This document shows positions 7,510 through 15,775 of a stretch of 64,000 nt of DNA, piece after piece (position 1 is the stretch's first letter; every line of letters begins with the position of its first letter). Location of the stretch: NCBI RefSeq assembly GCF_018129025.1, contig NZ_JAAEDI010000005.1, positions 184,016-248,015 on the forward strand, in the 5' to 3' direction. The translations under genes and the position numbers were made by a program. The notes under the pieces were generated by a model. It worked only from the letters and a program-made list of their open reading frames with translations. It had not been told where the DNA came from and made no database searches. Source of the stretch: Neoroseomonas terrae (lineage in GTDB: Bacteria > Pseudomonadota > Alphaproteobacteria > Acetobacterales > Acetobacteraceae).

Positions 7510-8541
7510 TTAGGCGGGTCGCCTTGCCATCACGCTCGGCACTCCGAGAACCTCGGCGCCCGTCTCGCCTTCCATCTTGCGAAGTGTGGCGCTGGCGATT
7601 CGATCGGCCGCGGGAAACACCGCGTCGCCTGCGTGGATGTAGCCGCGCGTCACACCGCCGCCTTTATGGCCGACCAGCGCACCGATGGTCGCTTCCGTCA
7701 GGCCCAGGTCGTTGCCCAGGCTAGCGAATGAGTGCCGCAGAACGTGCGGCGTCACGTCCGGCGCCAGGCCGCCCGCCTTACCAATCCGCGCGAACAGCGA
7801 CGGAAAGCCGCTCATGGTGCCTTTCCCGCGGCTCGGCGGGAACACCAGCGCATCGGCATTGCCCGCCCCCATCGTCCGAAGCACGTTGCAAGCCGCGACC
7901 GCCAGGGGTCGGATGCTGTGGCCTGTCTTCGACATGGGCAGCGTCGCGGTGCGCCGGGCGAGGTCCACCATCCCCCAAGTCAGGCCCAGCGCCTCGCCGC
8001 TTCGCCATCCCGTCAGCGCCAGAAACCGCGTCACAGCGATCGCCGCCGGCCAGACAAGCGCCTTGCCTGGCTTGTCGTCGCTGCGCGGCTGGATAACCGC
8101 GGCAGCGGTCAGGCCTTTCCCAAGCGCCGCATAGTCCACGTCGGTCAGGCGTCGCTCGCGGCGGCCATCGGCGTAGCGCACGGTCCCTGTCACTGGATTG
8201 TCGGGGCGCATGCCCTTCTTCACTGCGTAGGTGAACAGCGCACCCAGGAGCCCCACCGTGCGGGCCGCCGCGCCCTTCCCGCCGCGAACGATGGACAGAG
8301 CCCGCGGCTTCCCGAGCTTCACCCGTTGCCGCGTCCGGCCTTCCGCCACGTCGTGCATGAAGCCCTCGACGTCCTGCCGAGTGACGGCCGGCACCTTCAT
8401 GGTCACGAGCAGCGGGCGGATATGGCCGTCGATGCGGCTGCGGTCGGTCAGGAGGGTCGATGCGCGCTTGCTTGCACCGCGGCGCGTCAGCAACCGGCCC
8501 GCTTCAGCGTCGGCCAGGTAGAGCGTGCAGAGTTCGGCCAC
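7510..8541 (-). CDS. Tyrosine recombinase/integrase, N-terminally truncated
   Basis: 343 residues from a GTG at 8541. The catalytic core is complete: R180 (LALTGWRSGEAL), H266 and R269 (TPHVLRHSFA), H292 (LVGHKGG) and Y301 (TRGYIH). A core-binding domain (about 25-115) precedes it, with FMHDVAEGRTRQRVKLGKPR. Related integrases of alphaproteobacterial prophages carry an extra N-terminal arm-binding/DUF4102 domain of 70-100 residues. Upstream of 8541 the frame is lost, so this copy is probably truncated at its 5' end. It is probably the integrase of the remnant element; recombination activity is doubtful. A decayed relative lies at 15175-15600. Confidence 0.85.
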   Translation of the reverse strand: MAELCTLYLADAEAGRLLTRRGASKRASTLLTDRSRIDGHIRPLLVTMKVPAVTRQDVEGFMHDVAEGRTRQRVKLGKPRALSIVRGGKGAAARTVGLLGALFTYAVKKGMRPDNPVTGTVRYADGRRERRLTDVDYAALGKGLTAAAVIQPRSDDKPGKALVWPAAIAVTRFLALTGWRSGEALGLTWGMVDLARRTATLPMSKTGHSIRPLAVAACNVLRTMGAGNADALVFPPSRGKGTMSGFPSLFARIGKAGGLAPDVTPHVLRHSFASLGNDLGLTEATIGALVGHKGGGVTRGYIHAGDAVFPAADRIASATLRKMEGETGAEVLGVPSVMARRPA

Positions 8542-8615
8542 TGTCGCGGCAGGTCGTTGGCCTCGCGTACTTCCTCTACATCGGCTCCCCGTCGTCGAAG
8601 GAGAACGACGATCGC

Positions 8616-8768
8616 ATGGAGGCGAAGATCGACGCGCTGGTGCGCCTTGTGGGACGGGAGAGAGGCGCCGCCATTATCGCGGAGATCGACGAACGGTACC
8701 TTCGGACCAGCGGGCATCCACAGCCGCACGCGCATCCAGGGCATGAGGACACGCTGCGACGGTTGTGA
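8616..8768 (+). CDS. Possible small hypothetical protein, 50 aa
   Basis: Starts MEAKIDALVRLVGRERGAAI and continues AEIDERYLRTSG before a His/Pro-rich end. The amphipathic helical opening and a purine-rich AAGGAGA about 12 nt upstream suggest a real small gene or the remnant of one; the frame extends upstream without an obvious start. It lies opposite the region where the integrase should continue. I do not recognise it. Confidence 0.3.
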   Translation: MEAKIDALVRLVGRERGAAIIAEIDERYLRTSGHPQPHAHPGHEDTLRRL

Positions 8769-8769
8769 G

Positions 8770-9030
8770 CCTCCGTGCCGGCCAGGCGAATTCGCGGGCC
8801 AGGTCGAGGGCAAGGACCGGCCGCGGGCGCGCTCGATCCGGCCAGTCGACGAGAGGGTCGGCGCTCATGCCTGCGCCACCTCCCCTGCGAACGGGCTGGC
8901 CGAAGCCGGCCAGGCTGCCGCCATTGGAATGCATCCGTGCTCGGCCATGAACCAAGCCGCGATCCCCCCGCTAGCGACTTCAGCGCCGCCTGGATGGCGC
9001 GTTGCGCGCGTCCGGCTCGCAGGCGAGGAT
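8770..9030 (-). pseudogene. Decayed copy of the resolvase start and preceding gene end
   Basis: On the minus strand this block repeats the junction found at about 3860-4080. MSADPLVDWPDRARPRPVLA here corresponds to MSAAPLFDWPDRSRPRPVLA of the resolvase, including the ATGA overlap (ATG 8868) with the 3' end of the upstream gene. After about 25 residues the resolvase frame is lost, and the upstream gene copy carries frameshifts. It is a remnant of a second related element or of a duplication. Confidence 0.6.
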
Positions 9031-9319
9031 CTGAAGGATCCGCCGATCGCCGCAATCGCATCGCCCCCGAAGCCGCGGACGTCGAGATCAACCCGAGAAC
9101 GGGGTAGGTCGGGCGTGCGGTTGAGGACAACCCCGGTTGGCTGATCGAAGTGGGCTGATGTCTGGGCACGCGCACCGGTCGCAGGATCGCGCCGGTTGGC
9201 CAGCAGACCGTTCCACAGGTTCGCCGCGGTCGAAATTGCGCCTCGCCCCTCCAGACGCTAGCTAGGTCGCCCACCGAGGCTTGGGCATCCGTCGCGACCG
9301 GCGCGCCCTAGGAGAGACC

Positions 9320-12300
9320 ATGAATCTGGCGTCGACGCCGCGGGGGCAGGCTGTGCTGCATGCCGTCATCGGCAGCACAATGGCGGCCGTCCTCATTGCG
9401 GATATGCTTCTGCCGCTGAATGTGGCGGTCTGGGTCTTCTATCTGTTGCCTATGGCGCTCGCCTATCTGGTCTGGCAGCCCGGTATTCCCATCCTCCTGG
9501 CCTTCCTCGCCTCCGTCTTCACCCTGATAGGGTTCTTCTTCGGTCCCGCGGGCGGCGACGTTGCTGCGGTTGCGGTCAACCGCAGCTTCGGGATCGTCAC
9601 GGCCTGGACCATCGGCGTCACCGGCTTCTTCTTCGTGCGCAACCGTATTGTCGTGCGCCGACAGGAATGGATGCAGGCCGGCCAGGTTGCGCTCGGCCAG
9701 CGCATGGGCGGCAACCAGACCCTCGGTGAACTCAGCGCGAATATCCTGGCCTATCTGTCCGACCATCTCGGCGCGCAGGCGGCAGCGATCTTCGTCCGCG
9801 ACGGCGCTGGCTTTGAGCGCCAAGCCACCTATGGCGTGCCGGAACCCGCAAGCCTGCCCGGGCGGGTAGAGGAGGGCGGCGGATTGCTGAGGGAGGTAGT
9901 CCGCGACGGCCGCGACATGCTCGTGACCGATGTGCCTGAGGGCTATCTCCAGGTCGGATCGGGCCTCGGCCGTGCACGTCCGCGATCCCTGCTGATCGCG
10001 CCCATGCGGGTCGATGACGACATCAACGCGGTGGTCGAGATCGGCTTTCTGGGCGACGCGCATCTGGATGCGCGGGCCTTCCTCGAGCAGGTATCGCGGT
10101 CGGTCGGCGTGGCACTCGGCGCGGCCATGTACCGCGCGCGGCTGCGGGAATTGCTGGAGGAAACCCAGCGCCAAGCCGATGAGTTGCAGCAGCAGAGCGA
10201 GGAACTGAAGTCCTCCAACGAGGAGCTGGAGGAACAGGGTCGTGCGCTGCGGGAATCCCAGGCGGAAATGGAACGCCAGCAGGCGGAGCTGGAACAGACA
10301 AACGTCCAGCTCGAGGAACAGACGCGCATCCTGGAAAGCCAGCGCGACGACCTCGCCCATGCCCAGGCGGCTCTGCGCATGCAGGCGCGCGACCTGGAAC
10401 AGGCGAGCCGGTACAAGTCCGAATTCGTCGCCAACATGTCGCATGAGCTGCGGACGCCGCTGAACTCGCTGCTGATCCTCGCGCGCCTGCTATCCGACAA
10501 CCGCGGCGGCAACCTCACCGCCGAGCAGGTGAAGTACGCCCAGACCATCGAGGCGTCGGGCAACGACCTGTTGCTGCTGATCAACGACATCCTCGACATC
10601 TCCAAGATCGAGGCCGGCCGGCTCGAACTGCAGCCGAGCCGCGAGCGCATTGCGCCGATGATGGAGAAGCTCGCGGCGAGCTTCCGCGCGCTGGCCACCG
10701 AGAAAGGGCTGGAGTTCCGCACCGAGATCGCCGCCGACGCACCGACCGAGATCGACACCGATGCGCAACGGCTGGAACAGGTGCTGAAGAACTTCCTGTC
10801 CAACGCGCTGAAGTTCACTGAAAAGGGTGAAGTCCGGCTCAGCGTGGCTCGTCGGCCGCAGGGGCGGCTCGCCTTCACCGTGCGCGACACAGGCATCGGC
10901 ATCCCGGCCGAACAGCAGCAGGCGATCTTCGAGGCCTTCCGCCAGGCGGACGGCACGATCAACCGCCGCTATGGCGGGACGGGGCTCGGCCTGTCCATCT
11001 CGCGCGAACTGGCGCGGTTGCTCGGCGGCCATATCGAGGTGGAGAGCGTGCCCGGCGAGGGCAGCGCCTTCACCTTCTGCCTGCCGGAGATCTACGATCC
11101 CGCCTTGGCAATGGACACGAGCGCGCCCGTCGTCCCGCCGGTGATGGTGCTCGACGCGCCTGCCTCCACCGCGCGCCGCGCCCCCTTGCCGGCTACCGAG
11201 ATCAGGACGCTGCCGGCTCGCGCGCCGGCCTTCGAGGATGACCGGACGCGGTTGGACCGCAGCGGTCGCACGATCCTTGTGGTGGAGGACGATCCGGCCT
11301 TCTCCCGCATCCTCTATGACCTAGCGCATGAACGCGGCTTCCAGTGCATCGTCGAGGGGACAGCGGATTCGGGCGTCGAGGCGGCGCGGGAGTTCCTGCC
11401 GCATGCGGTCATCCTCGATATTGGCCTGCCGGACCATACGGGCCTGTCGGTGCTGGACCGCATCAAGCGCGACACGCGCACCCGCCACATCCCGGTGCAT
11501 GTCGTCTCGGTCAGCGACTACGCGCAGACCGCGCTGTCCTTCGGCGCCGTCGGCTACATCCTGAAGCCGGTGAAGCGCGAGCAGCTGATCCAGGCGCTGG
11601 AACGCATGGATCGCCGCTTCACCGAGCGCGTCCGGCGCATCCTCGTGGTCGAGGACAATGAGACGCAGCTCGAAAGCCTGAAGTCGCTGCTCTCCTCCGC
11701 CGAGGTCGAGGTGATTGGCGCACGCACCGCCGCCGCCTGCCTGGAGGAGTTGCGGCGGCAGACCTTCGACTGCCTCGTGCTCGATCTCAGCCTCCCGGAT
11801 GCCTCGGGCTTCGAGGTGCTGGAACAGCTCAACCGGGACGAGGACGCCGCCTTCCCGCCGGTCATCGTCTATACTGGCCGCGACCTGACCCTGGACGAGG
11901 AGCTGCGGCTGCGCCGGCATTCGCGTTCCATCATCATCAAGGGCGCCAAATCGCCCGACCGTCTGCTCGACGAGGTGACGCTGTTCCTGCACCAGGTCGT
12001 GTCCGACCTGCCGGACCAGTCGCAGCGGATGCTCGCGCGTTCGATGAACCGCGACGCCGCCATCGAGGGCCGCAATATCCTCGTGGTGGAGGACGACGTG
12101 CGCAACGTCTTTGCGTTGACCAGCATCTTCGAGCCGCATGGCGCGACCGTGACCATCGCCCGCAACGGGATCGAAGCCATCGCCGCCCTGGAACGCGCGC
12201 AGCGTGGCGAGACTGCGCCGGTCGATGTCGTGCTGATGGACGTGATGATGCCGGAGATGGACGGTCTGACCGCCGCGCGCGAGATCCGCCGGCGGCCGGA

Positions 12301-12451
12301 ATGGAAGTCCCTGCCCATCATCTCGCTGACCGCCAAGGCTCGGCCGGAGGATCAGGAGCAGTGTCTTGCCGCAGGCGCCAACGATTACCTGGCCAAGCCG
12401 CTGGACGTGGACAAGCTGCTCTCCCTGGTACGAGTCTGGATGCCGCGATGA
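9320..12451 (+). CDS. Hybrid sensor histidine kinase with three receiver domains
   Basis: 1043 residues from ATG 9320 (GGAGAG just upstream). Order: N-terminal membrane region of three or four TM helices (about 10-115), GAF-like domain (about 140-285), long coiled coil rich in Glu/Gln (about 290-365), HisKA with H375 (NMSHELRTPLNS), HATPase with NFLSNALKF and DTGIGIP. Three receiver domains follow at about 652-770 (phospho-Asp D700), 773-900 (LVLDLSLPD) and 919-1040 (VLMDVMMPEMDG). It should autophosphorylate and relay phosphate in a multistep pathway. The stop overlaps the cheR start, so it forms an operon with the methyltransferase and the second kinase. The signal sensed is not evident. 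Confidence 0.92.
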   Translation: MNLASTPRGQAVLHAVIGSTMAAVLIADMLLPLNVAVWVFYLLPMALAYLVWQPGIPILLAFLASVFTLIGFFFGPAGGDVAAVAVNRSFGIVTAWTIGVTGFFFVRNRIVVRRQEWMQAGQVALGQRMGGNQTLGELSANILAYLSDHLGAQAAAIFVRDGAGFERQATYGVPEPASLPGRVEEGGGLLREVVRDGRDMLVTDVPEGYLQVGSGLGRARPRSLLIAPMRVDDDINAVVEIGFLGDAHLDARAFLEQVSRSVGVALGAAMYRARLRELLEETQRQADELQQQSEELKSSNEELEEQGRALRESQAEMERQQAELEQTNVQLEEQTRILESQRDDLAHAQAALRMQARDLEQASRYKSEFVANMSHELRTPLNSLLILARLLSDNRGGNLTAEQVKYAQTIEASGNDLLLLINDILDISKIEAGRLELQPSRERIAPMMEKLAASFRALATEKGLEFRTEIAADAPTEIDTDAQRLEQVLKNFLSNALKFTEKGEVRLSVARRPQGRLAFTVRDTGIGIPAEQQQAIFEAFRQADGTINRRYGGTGLGLSISRELARLLGGHIEVESVPGEGSAFTFCLPEIYDPALAMDTSAPVVPPVMVLDAPASTARRAPLPATEIRTLPARAPAFEDDRTRLDRSGRTILVVEDDPAFSRILYDLAHERGFQCIVEGTADSGVEAAREFLPHAVILDIGLPDHTGLSVLDRIKRDTRTRHIPVHVVSVSDYAQTALSFGAVGYILKPVKREQLIQALERMDRRFTERVRRILVVEDNETQLESLKSLLSSAEVEVIGARTAAACLEELRRQTFDCLVLDLSLPDASGFEVLEQLNRDEDAAFPPVIVYTGRDLTLDEELRLRRHSRSIIIKGAKSPDRLLDEVTLFLHQVVSDLPDQSQRMLARSMNRDAAIEGRNILVVEDDVRNVFALTSIFEPHGATVTIARNGIEAIAALERAQRGETAPVDVVLMDVMMPEMDGLTAAREIRRRPEWKSLPIISLTAKARPEDQEQCLAAGANDYLAKPLDVDKLLSLVRVWMPR

Positions 12452-13320
12452 GGATCTGGGACGCTCCGCAGGCCACCGAGGACATCGAGACCGGCCTGTT
12501 CCTCGAGGCGCTGCACCAGCGCTACCACTACGACTTTCGCGGCTATTCCCGCGCGTCGATCGCACGGCGGCTGGAGGAGGCGAAGCGCCGCTTCGGCTGC
12601 CGCAGCCTGTCGCTGTTGCAGGACCGGCTGCTGCATGACCCGTCGGTCCTGCCGGAACTGATGGACCTGCTGACCATCCAGGTCAGCGAGATGTTCCGCG
12701 ATCCTAGCTATTTCCGTGTCCTGCGCGACACCGTGGTGCCGCATCTGCGCACCTACCCATCGCTGAAAGTCTGGGTCTGCGGCTGCGCGAATGGAGAGGA
12801 AGTCTACTCACTCGCCATCATGTTCCGCGAGGAGGGGCTGGAGGCGCGCACAATCTTCTACGCCACCGACATCAATCCCGGGGCGCTGCGCAAGGCGGAA
12901 GCGGGGATCTACGATCTGGACCGCATCGCGCTGTTCACCGAGAACCATCGCCTGTCCGGTGGGCGGTCGTCGCTGTCCGACTATTACACCTCGGGCTATG
13001 GCGCGGCGGTGTTCGACCGAACGCTACGCGCGCGCACCGTTTTCTCCGAACACAGTCTGGTCTCGGACGCGGTGTTCTCGGAAGTCCACCTCATCTCCTG
13101 CCGCAACGTGCTGATCTATTTCGACCGGGAGTTGCAGGACCGGGCGCTCGGGCTCTTCTCTAACTCGCTGGTGCATGGCGGCTTCCTCGGGCTCGGGGCG
13201 CAGGAGACCGTGCGCTTCTCGAGCGAGGCGCCAGCATTCTCCGACTTCTCGGCATCGGAACGCATCTATCGCCGCGCGCCGACGCGGCCCATTGTCGTGG
13301 GGATGAGCGATGCCGTCTGA
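12448..13320 (+). CDS. cheR: CheR-type protein-glutamate methyltransferase
   Basis: 290 residues. N-terminal helical CheR_N region (about 15-75), then the SAM-binding Rossmann domain with VWVCGCANGEEVYSLAI and FYATDINPGALRKAEAG, and the late motif LISCRNVLIYFD. CheR transfers methyl groups from SAM to glutamates of chemoreceptors. Here no chemoreceptor, cheA or cheB is adjacent, and the gene lies between two histidine kinases with overlapping ends (ATGA with the upstream kinase, 11 nt with the downstream one). It more likely modifies or partners the kinases, as in non-chemotactic CheB/CheR-kinase systems. Confidence 0.9.
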   Translation: MRIWDAPQATEDIETGLFLEALHQRYHYDFRGYSRASIARRLEEAKRRFGCRSLSLLQDRLLHDPSVLPELMDLLTIQVSEMFRDPSYFRVLRDTVVPHLRTYPSLKVWVCGCANGEEVYSLAIMFREEGLEARTIFYATDINPGALRKAEAGIYDLDRIALFTENHRLSGGRSSLSDYYTSGYGAAVFDRTLRARTVFSEHSLVSDAVFSEVHLISCRNVLIYFDRELQDRALGLFSNSLVHGGFLGLGAQETVRFSSEAPAFSDFSASERIYRRAPTRPIVVGMSDAV

Positions 13321-15166
13321 TGCAACCGGCGGCGAGGTGAAGTTCCTCCTGGTCGATGACCTCGAGGAGAACCTGTACGCGCTGGAGGCACTGCTGCAGC
13401 GGGATGGACTTCGTCTTTACAAGGCGCGGTCCGGGTCCGAGGCTCTGGAGCTGCTGTTGGTGCACGACTTCGCCCTCGCGCTGCTCGACGTGCAGATGGA
13501 CGGCATGGACGGGTTCGAGCTGGCGGAGCTCATGCGCGGGACCGAGCGCACGCGACGCGTCCCCATCATCTTCCTGAGCGCCGTCGCGACCGATGAGCGA
13601 CGGCACTTCCGCGGCTATGAGACGGGCGCGGTGGATTTCCTGTTCAAGCCGCTGAACGCGCAGATGCTGACGAGCAAGGCGGGGGTGTTCTTCGAACTGG
13701 CCCGGCAGCGCGCGGAACTCGCGCGCCAGCGCGATGACCTGCGGCAGGGCGCGGATCGGCTGGCCGGCGCTCTGGCGCGGCTGCGCGCACATGCGGACAA
13801 TTCTCCGCTGGCGGTGATCGGCTTCGATGCCGACTTCCATATCACCGACTGGTCGATGGGGGCCGAGCGCATTTTCGGCTGGCCCCAGGATGCCGCGATC
13901 GGCCGTCACGCGGAGGAATTCGGCTGGCTTCCCCACAGCGAGAAGCCGGCATTCGCGGCGTTCCGCGCGGAACTGTGCGGCGGAGAACAACGTAATCTGG
14001 TCGCCCTGCGCCTCCAGACGGCCGCTGGGAGTGTGGTGGATTGCGAGTGGTATGCCTCAGTCCTGCGCACGTCATCCGGGGCGTTTGTGTCGATGCATGC
14101 GCAGATCCTCGACGTCACGGAACGCAAGCGGGTGGAAGCCACGCAGCGCCTGCTGCTGAGCGAGCTGAACCACCGCGTTAAGAACATGCTTGCGACCGTG
14201 CAAGCGATCGCGACGCAGACCCTGCACAGCGCCAACACACCTGAGGATTTTGTCGACGATTTCTCTGGCCGCCTGCAGGCGTTGGCCAGGGCGCACAGCC
14301 TATTGAGCAACTCCACCTGGCAGGGTGCGATGCTACGCGAACTGGTCCAGGAACAGCTCAGGCTGGGCACGTTGGACGAGGCACGGCTGGAGGCCTCGGG
14401 CCCTGACATCTGCCTGGAACCGCAGCTTGCGTTGCATGTCGGGCTGATCCTGCATGAGCTGGCGACCAATGCGAACAAGTACGGCGCCCTCACTGTGCCG
14501 GACGGCCGCCTGTTTCTGAGCTGGCAGGTGGTGGACGCCACATTGCATCTCAGGTGGCGGGAGCGCGGAGGCCCGCGCGTTCAACCGCCGCGGCGCATTG
14601 GGTTCGGGACCATGTTGATCGAGCAAAGTGCCGCCGCGCAAGGCGGTACGGCGCGCGTGGCATACGGGGACGGTGTGACATGGGATATCGCCCTGGCGCT
14701 GCCGCACGCCGTCATGGCGCCGGAGGCCGCCGGAGCCGGCCCGCCGGCTCAGACCGCATCCGCCGCCAGGTCCACCGGTCTGCGTGGCCGACGGATCCTG
14801 GTGATCGAGGATGAGGCCATCATCGCCATGCAGATAAGCGAGCTTCTGACGGCTGCCGGCGCCGTGGTCGTGGGCAGGGCCAGCACGGTTGAGCTGGCAC
14901 TGGCGGCCATCAGCGCGGGCGGCTTCGACGGCGCCGTGCTGGACGGAAACCTGCGTGGAGAGGCGGTCGGCGGCGTTGCGGCAGCGCTGTCGGACCGCGG
15001 TCTGCCCTTCGTCTTTGTCACTGGCTACAACCGAGAATCCTTGCCGGAAGGCTTCGCCAAGACTCGAGTACTTCTCAAGCCGTTTTCGTCGCGCCGTCTT
15101 GTCGAGGCTGCGGAGGGCCTGTTCTCGGCGGACGCAGTGACGTCGCCGGAGACATCCGCGCGTTGA
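13310..15166 (+). CDS. REC-PAS-HWE histidine kinase-REC hybrid
   Basis: 618 residues. A receiver domain at about 10-125 (FLLVDDLEENLYALEALL, phospho-Asp in LALLDVQMDGMDG), a short coiled linker, a PAS domain (about 165-285) and a HWE/HisKA_2 kinase follow. The phosphoacceptor is H288 in LLSELNHRVKNMLATVQ, and an ATPase domain contains LILHELATNANKYGAL. A terminal receiver (about 492-605) carries VIEDEAIIAMQI and VFVTGY. It overlaps cheR by 11 nt. It likely receives phosphate through its N-terminal receiver from the hybrid kinase upstream, forming one pathway. A separate output regulator is not seen. Confidence 0.92.
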   Translation: MPSDATGGEVKFLLVDDLEENLYALEALLQRDGLRLYKARSGSEALELLLVHDFALALLDVQMDGMDGFELAELMRGTERTRRVPIIFLSAVATDERRHFRGYETGAVDFLFKPLNAQMLTSKAGVFFELARQRAELARQRDDLRQGADRLAGALARLRAHADNSPLAVIGFDADFHITDWSMGAERIFGWPQDAAIGRHAEEFGWLPHSEKPAFAAFRAELCGGEQRNLVALRLQTAAGSVVDCEWYASVLRTSSGAFVSMHAQILDVTERKRVEATQRLLLSELNHRVKNMLATVQAIATQTLHSANTPEDFVDDFSGRLQALARAHSLLSNSTWQGAMLRELVQEQLRLGTLDEARLEASGPDICLEPQLALHVGLILHELATNANKYGALTVPDGRLFLSWQVVDATLHLRWRERGGPRVQPPRRIGFGTMLIEQSAAAQGGTARVAYGDGVTWDIALALPHAVMAPEAAGAGPPAQTASAARSTGLRGRRILVIEDEAIIAMQISELLTAAGAVVVGRASTVELALAAISAGGFDGAVLDGNLRGEAVGGVAAALSDRGLPFVFVTGYNRESLPEGFAKTRVLLKPFSSRRLVEAAEGLFSADAVTSPETSAR

Positions 15167-15174
15167 CGGCGCGT

Positions 15175-15600
15175 TGGGAGAACACGGCATCATCGGAGTG
15201 GATGTAGCCGCGCCTCGCGCCCCGATGGTGGCGTCGGTACGCCCAACGTCGTTGCATAGGCTGGCGCAGGAGTGCAGAGGACGTGTGGCGTCACGTCCGG
15301 CGCCAGACCGACCGCCTGAGCAATCCTTCCGAACAGCGACGGAACGCCGCTGATCGGTCCAGCGCCGCGGCTTGCTGGAAATAACAGCGCTTCAGGTTGG
15401 CCCCGATCCAAGCTCCGCGGCCGGTCGCATGCGGCAGTCACCAACGGGCGGATGCCATGTCCGGTCTAGGACATCGGCAACCTCGACGTGCCGCGGGCAA
15501 GGTCAACCCTGACAACGATCAGCGAAAGCCCCTCATCGCTGCACCAGCCTGTCAGCGCGAGGAACGGCATCGCCTCCCGGCCCTGTGTGTCGACCTCCGA
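15175..15600 (-). pseudogene. Decayed tyrosine integrase fragment
   Basis: Minus-strand pieces in shifting frames match the integrase at 7510-8541. FLALTGW then VDLARGTSRLPMS corresponds to FLALTGWRSGEALGL ... VDLARRTATLPMS, and FPASRG ... GVPSLFGRIAQAVGLAPD then VTPHVL corresponds to the active copy's VFPPSRG ... GLAPDVTPHVLRHSF. The match begins near the codons for the catalytic Tyr segment (DNA of YIH at about 15200) and fades by 15600. Several frameshifts make it non-functional. Nothing recognisable lies in 15601-15775. Confidence 0.7.
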
Positions 15601-15775
15601 CCCGCGTCGCCAGCGCCCGCTGACACGTCTCGCTGCCGGGGGGCGGGCATGCAACCGATATCCAAATTCGGCCAACTCTATCCGCGGGCGCACAGAATCA
15701 CCCCCCGATGCGCAGATACAGCGCTTATCCTGCGCGCACCGAGCCATCGGATGACCGAGGCAGGAGGGACGTCGC

